From contig CM022670.1 in the NCBI GenBank assembly GCA_012295275.1, forward strand, positions 38,198,251 through 38,258,250: 60,000 bases of DNA, written 5' to 3'. This DNA is from Chrysomallon squamiferum. Its lineage: Eukaryota > Mollusca > Gastropoda > Neomphalida > Peltospiridae. Shown here one piece after another: positions 10,765 through 21,159 of the stretch (positions are counted from its first letter, which is position 1; each line of letters opens with the position of its first letter). The notes under the pieces are model-generated. The model saw nothing but the letters and a program-made list of their open reading frames with translations, searched no databases and was not told where the DNA came from. Made by a program: the position numbers and the translations under genes.

Positions 10765-11250
10765 GAATCAAACATTAACAGATAGCACTATCTGACGTGC
10801 AGCCAAAAAGTGATTTTCTCGTTTGGTTCTGGCAAGAGCAGATAACAAAGCGAAAGATGAAACTGAAATGCAGAGTTAATTTTCAACTCGTCGGATCAAC
10901 AACCTCTTCTCTGCACTCGTTGACTCTCATGAATATTTTTTTTTTTTTTTTTTTTTTGATGCCTTGACCGACCAAATGCACATTCATTCAATCAGCAAGT
11001 GAATCTCTACGAATTTATTAATATGCTTGTTGTCAAGGAACGCTCGGTGAATGCGTTTAAATGACGCGTTATTCGGAACTTGGACGGTGTTTCTTGGCAA
11101 GTGGAGTTTTACCCGTAAAATGCAGAGTTAAACGTTAATCTGGAGTTGAATGTAAAATTAGCCCTTCAGTTGGTGAATTTTTTAACATATTTACAGATTA
11201 GTTCTTAATCGGAAAACATCTGACGTTTGTTTGTTCCTTTGATCCAAAGG
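10765..11250. other. Complex-sequence island, strong candidate conserved non-coding element
   Basis: About 480 bp, non-repetitive apart from a poly-T at about 10938-10957. It contains a perfect palindromic double GATA site CAGATAG-ca-CTATCTG (10779-10794), further GATA cores (gcagataac near 10838) and ATTAATATG/TTTAAATG motifs with CpGs near 11019-11070. There is no open frame on either strand. Enhancer function is inferred from texture and motif density. Confidence 0.4.
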
Positions 11251-11585
11251 TTATAATGATCAATCCTTAACCCTTTAACTGAAAAACTGTGACAGGATTA
11301 TATGATTAACACTTAACCCTTCATCTGCAAAGTATTGACAGAAATATAGATTTAACCATTAACCCTTCATCTGAAATATAGGTTTAACCTTTAACCCTTC
11401 TGCTGCAAAGGTTTGACAAAAATATAGGTTTAACACCTGACCTTTCATTGGAAACAGCCCGACAAAAACATAGATTTAACACTTAATATGAACACTTTTG
11501 ACCAGAATATAGACTTAACCCTCAGTCCTAAACTTCTGAACATAAATACAAACTTAACCTTTCATCTGTTAAAGTCTGATTCAGT
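11240..11585. repeat. Decayed ~46-bp minisatellite
   Basis: The phrase ttaacccttcatctgcaaag plus ttgacagaaatatagat recurs. 'ttaaccct' starts lie near 11267, 11313, 11359 and 11391, with further decayed units to about 11575. Spacing is mostly about 46 bp, with one shortened unit (32 bp). Confidence 0.85.
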
Positions 11586-12060
11586 GTAAAATCAGAATTA
11601 TCAATAAAATAGTGTTATGAATTGTACTTAGTTAATTAACTTTCTACGTTTAATTTTTGTTAATTCAACAAAAAAGTTCATCAAAGATATATATATATAT
11701 TAATGTGTGTGCATGTATATATGTGTCTATAAATATATATATTTACACACACATGCACCATGCTCAAATACACAGAAATGCCTAACAAGTTCTGAATCAC
11801 TTACTACAAGAGACGTTGAAGACATTTGCTAAACAGGTACAATTATTTCACAATACAGTGACAATTACGCTCGCACAAACACACACACACACCCAGAACA
11901 AGATTTAATCTAAAGCTGGAATCTTCTGTGTCGGGAGATACGCAAGTCAAAGTCTGCTAACTCATTGGCATTCACAGTCAGCACCCCAATCAGTCTGATG
12001 CTAAACTGCTGATTACTGATTGCTTGATGAGCAAACAACACAAATAGCTTCCACACACCC
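11586..12060. other. No gene recognised
   Basis: The left part is AT-rich with TATA runs (about 11687-11745) and a short (CA)n at about 11877-11892. The segment 11915-12060 is complex sequence without a supported frame. Confidence 0.5.
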
Positions 12061-12084
12061 TCATTCTCAGAATGTACATGATAT

Positions 12085-12157
12085 AAATCTGTGTGTGTGT
12101 CTGTGTGTGTTTGTGTGTGTGTGTGAGAGAGAGTGTGTGTGTATGTGTGTAAGAGAG

Positions 12158-12209
<52 letters not shown>

Positions 12210-12262
12210 TGTGTGTGTGTGTGTGCAAGAGAGTGAGTGTGTGTGTGTGAGAGAGAGTGTGT
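12085..12262. repeat. Compound (TG)n/(AG)n microsatellite
   Basis: TG and GAGA runs alternate across the block. The 154-codon minus-strand frame (11910-12374) is largely H/T/L/S from this repeat. Confidence 0.97.
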
Positions 12263-12640
12263 TTATACATATATATAAACATATATTTTTTCTTGAAAAT
12301 ATTGAGATGTATGTTATTTTGAGTAAAACAGACTTTTTATAATCTATAATATTTTTACGACAATTATTAATCACGTTACTGTTTCTGTTTATCTATTCTG
12401 TATATTTATATGCCTGTCAGTTTATCTGTCTGAACATTTTTATCTATCTTTATCTACAGAAAAACGCAGAGATGAACATAAAAACGGAGTAAATCCATGC
12501 AATACACTGCTTTTATTTAATTACTTATTTATTTTTTTGAAAAGATAGTAAAAAAAGCACTTTTCAACTGACAGGAAAATACATACTACAGTAACGCATA
12601 TTGTGTGATAGCGATCTAAACTAGCAGTATGAGGTATTGT
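12263..12640. other. No gene recognised
   Basis: AT-rich complex sequence; nothing supported. Confidence 0.5.
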
Positions 12641-12795
12641 TATGTGCATCTTCCAAAAGACAAGAAAGCAGAAACTAAAAGTCACAAGACACTGACTGGA
12701 ACACGATACAGTCTAACTGGCTCACTGAGAAGGATTGATCTTTCAGTCCACTGTACCTCAACATGATTATTTAATCCTCAAGCCACAGACTATCC
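12641..12795 (-). mobile_element. Possible decayed tRNA-headed SINE (minus strand)
   Basis: The run gagaaggattgatctttcag ... ctgtacctca ... aatcctcaagccaca aligns loosely with the tRNA-like element at 24265-24365 (gagaaggttagagcctgcaa ... agacctctg ... ttaaccactgagccaca). Divergence is high, so this is tentative. Confidence 0.3.
12688..12718. repeat. Direct repeat, left copy
   Basis: gacactgactggaac followed 5 bp later by acagtctaact. The same two blocks recur at 13280-13326, separated there by 21 bp. Confidence 0.8.
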
Positions 12796-12924
12796 CATTA
12801 AAACTGAATTATCAGATAAAAACTGCGCCGAACAAAACAGAATGGGGCCCACACAGATATGTAACAAAACAAAATCAAATCATTTAGTGCTAAACCCACG
12901 AAGATAAAATGAAGAAGAAAAATA

Positions 12925-13060
12925 AACCCAACCACAAACTGAATATCCCAGCATACAACCGATGCTCCATAAAACCAATATATCTTCAAAAACTTTACAA
13001 CGTTATGAACAGTTAGAGCACTCAAACAGAAGAAATATCTTTCCCTACCTTGTTTAATTC
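12925..13060 (+). mobile_element. Decayed molluscan SINE body
   Basis: aatatcccagcatacaaccg, then atgctccataaaaccaatatatcttcaaa, matches the 'tattccattccaaccagtgctccatgattagtttatcaaa' part of the family. The downstream core is not clear. The minus-strand open frame 12798-13025 overlaps and is not supported. Confidence 0.5.
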
Positions 13061-13350
13061 ATCTAAAGTGCTTTCCATTAATTACATTGATAGTGGCTAA
13101 ACTGTATCCCGAAGTCAGGCTGATATAAAATTACTTGAAGAAACTGCTGCTGCAATGGACTGGTTCTCAGTTCTGACTAGTTGTCAGGATACTTGTATAT
13201 GTTAACTTCACACGGTGTTTTAAGTGTTATGTTTGGTATTGTTTACTTCGTCTGCTCGCTTTAGATTTCTTTATGCTCGGACACTGACTGGAACATTATT
13301 AATTAAAAGCCAATTACAGTCTAACTCCTGAAAGGTCGTCACACTTCGAA
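13061..13350. other. No gene recognised; holds a direct repeat
   Basis: Complex sequence. The right copy of the gacactgactggaac / acagtctaact repeat lies at 13280-13326. Confidence 0.6.
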
Positions 13351-13555
13351 AGTACAGTAATAAAATAAATAAATAAGTAAATAAATAATTGAAAAAAAAA
13401 AAGAAGAAGAAAGAAGTGAAGAAATTTAAAAAGAAAAAAAAGGAAGATTTTTTTTTTTTTAAACTTTTGGTAAAAAGATTTTTTCATACAAAACAGAATG
13501 CATCACAGATCTCGTGATTTAGATATCAGTTTTATTTATTAAAGAACTATCATCA
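13351..13555. repeat. A-rich low-complexity block
   Basis: AAAT units at about 13361-13390, A/G-rich runs to 13445 and a T tract at about 13449-13460. Confidence 0.85.
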
Positions 13556-13559
13556 TGTT

Positions 13560-13808
13560 TTCATACTGTTAAGTTCCAGTCTACGCTTAATGACGGTTTT
13601 GTTGTAATTACGAACGAGGGCCGGCTCCTAAACCTAACTGAGTGACACTTGATGCAGTTGTTAATAAGTTAACATCCAGGGATTTGTCTTCTGACGTGAT
13701 ATTCGTCGTATCTGCATCAAAGCAATCTCGACTCCACGTGTAACCGCGTGATTATCTCGTGCTCGAGTCAAATCCATAATGCATATTTTCTCTTATATAT
13801 GTAAATAG
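13560..13808. other. Complex-sequence island, candidate conserved non-coding element
   Basis: CpG-containing non-repetitive sequence with cacgtg (E-box, about 13735), ctcgag (about 13763) and atgcat (about 13779). No open frame is supported. Confidence 0.35.
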
Positions 13809-13833
13809 AAAAAAAAAAAAAAAAAAAAAAAAA
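13809..13833. repeat. Poly-A
   Basis: An A tract of about 25 bases. Confidence 0.97.
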
Positions 13834-13849
13834 GTCCTAAGATTACTAA

Positions 13850-14305
13850 TCACAATTGGTTGCAGGATGATTGGAAGCTCAGTGGTTCCATAACAATGTC
13901 ATAATTGTGTATTCCGAGCCCGTCTCGTGCTGGAGATGAACCGGACACATTGTTCGGACCACAAGCAAACATTAATTAGAAAATCGTAATGGGAAACTGT
14001 CTGACGTCTGTTCCGTACCCTCTCCCGTATATATATACGCATGTCTCTTCAAGAGTCATGATGGCCTTTGGCAAACGCTGTGCTCGTACAGCCAAACTGT
14101 GGACGTTAAACTGCAATGTGAAAATAATGTGTCCTTTAATCCCAGATGTAATAAGACAAGCAATGGAGGAGCGACATTGCAAGACCATCGTCAGCCAGAA
14201 ATTGGAACCCCATTTGGAAAATGTTTGTTCTGAGGGTCAGCTGTCCTTTGTTGAATCTGCTTGTAAAGAGCTTTCAGAAGATAACAGAAACGTGACCTGA
14301 TATTA
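13850..14305 (+). other. Complex island with weak 103-codon open frame
   Basis: An open frame runs 13989-14300 on the plus strand from ATG to TGA, and a 70-codon frame overlaps it in antisense (13976-14188). The predicted peptide (starts MGNCLTSVPYP) is not low complexity and is of mixed polarity (for example PDVIRQAMEERH). No signal peptide, family motif or splice consensus convinced me. The 5' part includes a 14-bp palindrome cgtatatatatacg at 14026-14039. I cannot separate a short exon from a conserved non-coding element or chance. The upstream flank carries attaattag. Confidence 0.2.
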
Positions 14306-14476
14306 ATGAGAAATGTCCACAGCAGGTTGCTTTTTAAATACATGTATATTTATGAATGCATCTTGTGGACCAAAGATAAATATCCTGAATTTGCTGATGG
14401 CTACAATGATTGTGTTTGTATTTTGTTATACGTTGAGTGAGTGTATTCTCATATATTCAGATTACAATTATATGGT

Positions 14477-14477
<1 letters not shown>

Positions 14478-14538
<61 letters not shown>

Positions 14539-14735
14539 TGCATACTCACAGACATAAACATTTATACATACAAACATTCATACACACAAATACTCATACA
14601 CATACAGATGTGCATACAATCACATACATACATACAAACATAATAATACATACATACACACACACACATATCCATATATACATACATATATACAAACAAA
14701 CACACACACATACAGACAGAAACACACACAAATAT
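14478..14735. repeat. (CA)n plus TACA/CATA-rich tail
   Basis: Perfect CA at about 14478-14536, followed by about 200 bp of imperfect TACA/CACA units. The long frames here (plus 14313-14765, minus 14562-14759) are repeat translations. Confidence 0.97.
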
Positions 14736-14865
14736 TTCCAGTTCCAGATAATGCTCCACAGTTAGTGTCAGAAATCAAGTTCATGCTTTAAACACTAGTT
14801 TTCTCTGAAAACGTCTATAAAAGAATCCTTACTGATCACAACTAAGAATAACCTAATTTCCATCA
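14736..14865 (+). mobile_element. Decayed molluscan SINE body and core
   Basis: tttccagttccagataatgctccacagttagtgtcagaaa is followed by tctataaaagaatccttact and aactaagaataacc. These match the body, core and 'ctaa-gagtagcc' segments of the family in order. Poly-A and target-site duplications were not identified. Confidence 0.65.
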
Positions 14866-15639
14866 TGAGTAAAAATTTCATCTCCCAAACGTTATCATCA
14901 CAGACACAAACATTTCTTTGATCTCTAAATTTTGTGTACACAGTTTATTTGAGTCAGACAAAAGTACACATGTATATACTTTGAAATACAAGAAAATGTG
15001 ATGTACAAATCAGGCAGGAAAAGATTATCTAGGATGTATACGTATCACTGATGGGGCAGTCAGTATTTAACATGAAACACAGAAATAAGCAATCAGTTTT
15101 GTGTGAACTGACTGATGTGGAATTGGTCAGAGATTTAGTATTGACTTCAGCTGCATTGTCATCAGTTTCTTTACTTCTCATATTCTATACATTATTATTT
15201 TAACTTCAGATAAAATATTTATCTTTTGTTTTATTGATAATTTACTTATTTTCATGTTTATATTATGAACTTCAGAATGCAGTCTTTATATATATATAGA
15301 TAGACAGATATGTTTTTTTATTTTTGTTTGTCACTGAAACCAAACTTTGCTGATTATAAAGTATACCAGTAATAGAATAGGTTGGAATGGTTAATATTTA
15401 TAAGGTTATCATAAGCTACAAAACATTAAAACAAAGAAAAAAATATTATTTTAATTTTAAAATGTTAATGTGTGTGTGTGTTTTTGTGTGTTTGTGTGTG
15501 TACTCAATCATAGATTAATAATGCATCATACATATTTATTTACTAATTTGTTTATTTTTTATTATTTTACTAATTTATTTAATACAGAATTATTTTAAAA
15601 TTTACACATTAAATTATTCACTTTTGCCATAATCTAACA
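14866..15639. other. No gene recognised
   Basis: AT-rich complex DNA with a short (TA)n/(GATA)n at about 15288-15308 and a GT-rich stretch at about 15470-15500. Confidence 0.5.
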
Positions 15640-15810
15640 CAGGAGCCCTCCCATGAACAGAAGAACACAGAAGAAAACTGAATTTCATGTGAAATAGCCT
15701 AAAGTGTACACTGGAGAAGACTGATCCTGCAACCTACCATACCTCATTCCTCCAGAACAACCTTTGATCAGGCCAGTGCTCTGTTACTGATCTATATGCA
15801 GGATATTTTT
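15640..15810 (-). mobile_element. Candidate tRNA-headed SINE, minus strand
   Basis: Reading the minus strand, the bases complementary to 15777-15796 resemble a tRNA A-box region, and those complementary to 15724-15734 (atcctgcaacc on plus) resemble a B box. The same gagaag.ctgatcctgcaacct...acctc phrase occurs at 24290-24325. Confidence 0.4.
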
Positions 15811-16110
15811 CTTTTAAAGATGTGTGCTGTGTAACTAGAGGGAGAAAAGAGATTACATAACACACATTGAGTTGTTTAAACATGGAACTGCAGGGCTAAA
15901 CGCAAACTTGCATGTCTGGTCATGCTGAACAAACCAGATCCACTGACAGGATCGAACATCACACCCAGAACAGAGGCAAAATTAGAGAAAGATCATTTGA
16001 GAACATGGTTCAAATATTTTTGTTTGTTTGTTTATTAATTAATTCTTTTTGAAAGAGAAGTGAAAACTACTGCCACTATCACTGGAACTACTAATAAAAT
16101 ACCAATATTA
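15811..16110. other. No gene recognised
   Basis: Complex sequence; nothing supported. Confidence 0.5.
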
Positions 16111-16113
16111 GTA

Positions 16114-16114
16114 T

Positions 16115-16206
<92 letters not shown>
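16114..16206. repeat. (CTA)n-(ATA)n compound microsatellite
   Basis: About 20 CTA units pass without interruption into about 11 ATA units. On the minus strand this reads as an I/S homopolymer frame (16035-16223). Confidence 0.98.
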
Positions 16207-16210
<4 letters not shown>

Positions 16211-16569
16211 GTGATGTAGTCATCTGGTTTAAAATAATTTTAATGTTTTTATTTTGTTTTTAAAAATAAATAAATTTGTACAGTACACCCAATAGTAGAG
16301 TGAATTGGTTAAAGTTTAGATTTAAAATAGTTCTGTGTAAAATAAATTAATAAATATAAACAAATAAATAAATAAATAAGTTTTAAAAAGATTGCTTTTG
16401 CTCTCTACCAGACTGAAATAACAATGTACAAAACTTTGTTTCAAATATACAATATCCAGTATCTAAACTGAACCAAAAATGTTTCACTGTTACAAACACA
16501 TTTCACAATCATAGTCAAGGTAGCACATACCAATGTTTTTCGATAAAGCAGATGCAGAACACTGGTTTA
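16207..16569. other. No gene recognised
   Basis: AT-rich, with AAAT units at about 16345-16380. Nothing else was seen. Confidence 0.5.
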
Positions 16570-16680
16570 CTGGTGGGGGGAGTCCAAAGAGGAGACTGAG
16601 AAATATCCCAATCCAACCACAAGCTCCATTATATTATGGCATTTGGAGCATCTTGCTTTAAGACTTATGTCTTTGTTTTA
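16570..16680 (+). mobile_element. Possible decayed SINE fragment
   Basis: aaatatcccaatccaaccac, aagctccatta and ttatggcatttgga fit the 'tattccaatccaaccagtgctcca...tatcaaaggcat' segment loosely. No core is visible downstream. Confidence 0.3.
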
Positions 16681-16684
16681 TTTT

Positions 16685-16760
16685 GCTCTCTCTCTCTCTC
16701 TCTATATATATATAAATATGTATGTGTATGTGTATGTATGTATGTATTATGTGTATATGT

Positions 16761-16795
<35 letters not shown>

Positions 16796-16815
16796 ATTCA
16801 TTTATTTATTTATTG
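16685..16815. repeat. Compound CT/TA/TG microsatellite
   Basis: CTCT at 16687-16702, TATA, TATG/TGTA units and (TA)n at about 16772-16795, then TTTA. Confidence 0.95.
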
Positions 16816-17155
16816 AGTAACTGAAATCTGAAACGTATATAAATATGAAAACCAGATTATTATTGATCAGCAGGCAAGTGACAGGTCACTTGTTTCGTAC
16901 TACACATATTTTCAGAAACAGTCTTCTAAATTCATCTACCCCAAGGGCCAGATCAAGGCTGATGGATTGTATCGAGTCTTACAAGCTATTTTGAATTTTA
17001 AATGAGTTTTTAAGTATAGATATTTCAAATTACGTCTGCACATATTTATCACCATGGTACGTATGTTTTCATCATTTTTAACAAATGGTTTGAACAATTC
17101 GTGACGATAAATGAATGTAAAACAAAATATTTGTGTCGCTAAATAACATTAAAAC
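16816..17155. other. No gene recognised
   Basis: Complex AT-rich sequence without supported features. Confidence 0.5.
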
Positions 17156-17228
17156 AATGTGTGTGTGTGTGTACATATATATATATATTTATATAAAGTG
17201 AGTGTGTGTGTTTGTGTGTGTGTGTATG

Positions 17229-17288
<60 letters not shown>

Positions 17289-17292
17289 TAAA
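17156..17292. repeat. Compound (TG)n/(TA)n microsatellite
   Basis: TG runs at about 17158-17172 and 17200-17226, with (TA)n at about 17233-17290. Confidence 0.97.
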
Positions 17293-17675
17293 GAATTAAA
17301 TAAATTAAAATAGATTTTTAAAAATAAAAAACTTTGGGGCTAAATGTTTGTAACATTATATAACTAAGAAAGAAAACAATAAATCACAGGAACACAAAAC
17401 GGCAATCAAACAGGAGAGAACAGAATATCCAAAATAAAACCAAATCTCATCACTTTTGTTTAAATATCGCATAACATGGTCTATTTTAAAACGTATTCAC
17501 TGATGGCAGATTTTGTAATTTCATCTTAAAAATGATGTGCATTATGTTATCGTGATACCTTTTTTCCTGAAATCCTAAACCCTACCTGTTAAAAACAACA
17601 AACAAAAAAGCTATAAAATCCCAACAACAACAACATAATAATAATAATAAAAATATAAAAAAATTAAATAATAAT

Positions 17676-17706
<31 letters not shown>

Positions 17707-18061
17707 TAATAAATAAATACATAAATAATATAAAAAAAAAATATGAGAAAACTCATTAACAAGCAGCAGACATTTCATAATCAGTTTTCATTTACATAAA
17801 AAGTCCAAACTGTATTGCTGAATAAATATTTAAACCGTTAATGGTAAAATTGACTGAAAGGTTTGACAACAACCTGCGACAACAACAGAAATATTCCCCC
17901 TCAAGAATCGACAAAATAATGAATTTAAAAAAGTTTGCCCTCATACGTATTAAACTGAACACAATCACTTTCACAGCTTCGCATTTTACATTTTTAAATT
18001 TGTTGTATGACATCTTTCAGTTAGTCATAGAAGACAGATGATACTAATGAAGTAGTTACAA

Positions 18062-18062
<1 letters not shown>
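17293..18062. other. No gene; triplet repeat inside
   Basis: (AAT)n at about 17636-17715. The segment 17820-18045 is complex, with overlapping short frames on both strands (plus 17841-18041, minus 17792-18013). Neither has a recognisable motif. Confidence 0.55.

Positions 18063-18096
<34 letters not shown>
18063..18096. repeat. Poly-T
   Basis: An uninterrupted T tract of about 30 bases. Confidence 0.97.
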
Positions 18097-18320
18097 ACAT
18101 TAAATTTAATCAAGTATGAAAAAAACATTCATGACTGTCCTGTCAGAATGACGCAATTGTAATACAACTGAAATAATACACACAGAGTGAATCAGGTTTT
18201 TTAAATAGTTCTTTTGGAAATCACGACACAGAATAATAAAAAGACAAATATGGCTGAAACTCTATACGTTTCATTGGTATCTTATTATATGTTTAATGTT
18301 TTCTGTCCTCTGCTGAATCT

Positions 18321-18485
18321 GTCTTGAAGTATTTTCAAAATTCTCTTTCGTTTTCAGTAAGAGTATTGTGATTTTTATCTGTTTCAATATGTAGCTAAAA
18401 TTTTCAAATTTTCAAATAATGTCCTGAAGTATTTTCAAAATTTTCTTTCATATTCAATATAAATATTACAGTTTTATATGGCTGA
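18321..18485. repeat. Two-copy 100-bp direct duplication
   Basis: tgaagtattttcaaaatt.tctttc begins near 18324 and again near 18424, followed in both by a similar ttca-ta-gagtatt/aaatatt-cagttttat run. The offset is 100 bp. Confidence 0.85.
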
Positions 18486-18599
18486 ATGTTTGAAATAACT
18501 GAGTTCTACTTAATCTCATAAATTTGTTCTGTGACATGCATCTTCAAAATTAAAAATGTGTTCAAAAGTGAAATATGTTTTAACCTTAAACACTCACTC

Positions 18600-18955
18600 A
18601 GACACAAAACAGACACACCCATTCACACACAGACACACACATATATTGATACATACATACATACTAGTATCTTTGCATTAAATAAACACACACACACACA
18701 CACACACACACATTCACATATACATACACAGTAATATCTTTGCATTAAATAAACATATGCACACATGCACACACACACACAGACACACATATTCACACAT
18801 ACATACACACTAGTATCTTTGCATTAAATAAACACAGACACACACAGACACACATATTCACACATACATGCACAATAGTATCTTTGCACTAAGTAAACAT
18901 TCGCACATATTCACACATACACACTAGTATCTTTGCATTAAATAATCACACACAT
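18600..18955. repeat. CA-rich array with a recurrent unique core
   Basis: The core ctagtatctttgcattaaat recurs at about 18664, 18731, 18810, 18870 and 18924. The cores are separated by CA/TACA spacers of variable length, with aaacaca following. A microsatellite and a ~25-bp unique segment have been amplified together. Frames over it are repeat-driven. Confidence 0.93.
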
Positions 18956-19220
<265 letters not shown>

Positions 19221-19379
19221 CATTAACAAGAGAAACGCAGTCATTAGCAAGCAGATGATCAAGTAAACAACAGGACCACACCTAGTTTTTCAAGGCCGCA
19301 GCTCGCAGTCTTGCATTTCATTAGTGTCCTACGTGTTTTTAAAATTCATTTTCACTTTCACTGTTTTCCTGTTTTCCTG

Positions 19380-20333
19380 AGTGATTGTGTTGTGTGTGAG
19401 TGAATGTGTTGTGTGTGAGTGAATGTGTTGTGTGTGAGTGAATGTGTTGTGTGTGTGTGAATGTGTTGTGTGTGTGTGAATGTGTTGTGTGTGTGTGAAT
19501 GTGTTGTGAGTGTGTGAATGTGTTGTGAGTGTGTGAATGTGTTGTGAGTGAGTGAATGTGTTGTGAGTGTGTGAATGTGTTGTGTGTGTGTGAATGTGTT
19601 GTGTGAGACGTGTGATGTGTTGTGAACAACAGGACCATGTGAGTGAATGTGTTGTGTGTGATGAATGTGTTGTGTGTGAGTGAATGTGTTGTGTGTGTGT
19701 GAATGTGTTGTGAGTGTGTGTGAATGTGTTGTGAGTGAGTGTCCTGAATGTGTGTGTGTGTTTTGTGTGTGTGTGTGAATGTGTTTTGTGAGTGAATGTG
19801 TTGTGTTGTGTGAATGTGTTGTGTGTGAGTGAATGTGAATGTGTGTGTGTGTGATGTGTTGTGAGTGTGAATGTGTGTGTGAATGTGTTGTGAGTGTGTG
19901 AATGTGTGAGTGTGTTTGTGTGTGAATGTGTTGTGAGTGAATGTGTTGTGAGTGAATGTGTGTGAGTGAATGTGTTGTGAGTGTGTGAATGTGTTGTGGG
20001 TGAGTGAATGTGTGTGTGTGAATGTGTTGTGAGTGTGTGAATGTGTTGTGAGTGAGTGAATGTATTGTGAGTGAGTGAATGTATTGTGAGTGAGTGAATG
20101 TGTTGTGTGTGAGTGAATGTGTTGTGAGTGTGTGAATGTGTTGTGTGTGAGTGAATGTGTTGTGAGTGAGTGAATGTGTTGTGTGTGAGTGAATGTGTTG
20201 TGAGTGTGTGAATGTGTTGTGTGTGAGTGAATGTGTTGTGTGTGAGTGAATGTGTTGTGAGTGTGTGAATGTGTTGTGTGTGAGTGAATGTGTTGTGAGT
20301 GTGTGAATGTACTGTGTGTGAGTGAATGTTACG
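19380..20333. repeat. 19-bp minisatellite, ~950 bp
   Basis: The unit gaatgtgttgtgtgtgagt (19 bp) varies at gtgtgag/gagtgag/gagtgtg. There are about 50 imperfect units. Between about 19610 and 19990 the order is disturbed by shortened units and by caggaccatgtgagt, which echoes the caggaccac just upstream at 19270. On the minus strand the array is open for 338 codons (19358-20374) with a 19-residue His/Thr-rich period, because three 19-bp units make 57 bp. No start context, signal or domain supports a gene. Confidence 0.97.
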
Positions 20334-20499
20334 TAAATGTTAAATGAATTGCACTGGTTTCTGCATTCTGACAAATGCTTTTAAAATAAACTTCATTGCA
20401 CAATGACTGACAGTGATGAAATACAACAGAGAGGAAACCTGATACTTTTTAAACTCTCCTGAGCCTGGGTAGAGTTTTCCAAAATCTGTTTTACTTTGA

Positions 20500-20665
20500 T
20501 TTATTATTATTATAATTATTACTGCTATTGTTAGTGTTGTTATTGTTATTGTTGTTGTTATTATTATTATTATTATTGTTATTGTTATTATTATTGTTGT
20601 TGTTATTATTGTTATTATTGTTACTGTTGTTGTCATTATTATTATTATGACTACTTCAATTATTA
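20500..20665. repeat. (TTA)n/(TTG)n triplet block
   Basis: Imperfect ATT, GTT and GTTATT units. The minus-strand frame at 20340-20810 is Ile/Thr-rich from this block. Confidence 0.95.
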
Positions 20666-21159
20666 TTATGTGGAATGAAAATATAGAATTTGTACTTTCA
20701 AACATTTGAAGCTGTAACTGAAATCTCAGTGTCATAACTAAAAAAATGTTTCTTGCATTTAACAAAGCCTTCTGAAAATGTATATAGTATGTAGTATATA
20801 CTCCAATCATTCTGGGGCATAAAATTGTTTTTTTGATTTCTTTGAAAATTTAATTCAAGCTTGTGACAAAAAAGGTTAAGAAACATTTCTCTACATTATA
20901 CACCAAAACTATCTTATGCCTACCCACAAAGACAGAATACAAATAAATGTTGTCTTAAAAATATTTTTTTTTTTAAAAAAGAAAAAAAAAAAAAAAAAAG
21001 GGTTTTTTTTTTTAACTTTACTTTAAGAAATCATCTCTTTTAGGGAAAAAAATATCAGAAAACCCCCAAATAACCCAATTATCTGAAGATATAGTGTAGC
21101 AATGGTGTTTAATACAAATAACCATTGAAAACGTGACTGAAAAACAAAGAGGTATTTTC
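20666..21159. other. No gene; A/T tracts
   Basis: A T-to-A-to-T tract series lies at about 20964-21014. The rest is unremarkable AT-rich DNA. Confidence 0.6.

Noticed and set aside
11240-11585. Possible interstitial telomeric repeat (ttaaccct)
   Set aside because: The octamer occurs once per ~46-bp unit; there are no consecutive TTAGGG/CCCTAA hexamers.
19358-20374. 338-codon His/Thr-rich open frame
   Set aside because: It is fully explained by the 19-bp array lacking minus-strand stops; no signal peptide, domain or start context.
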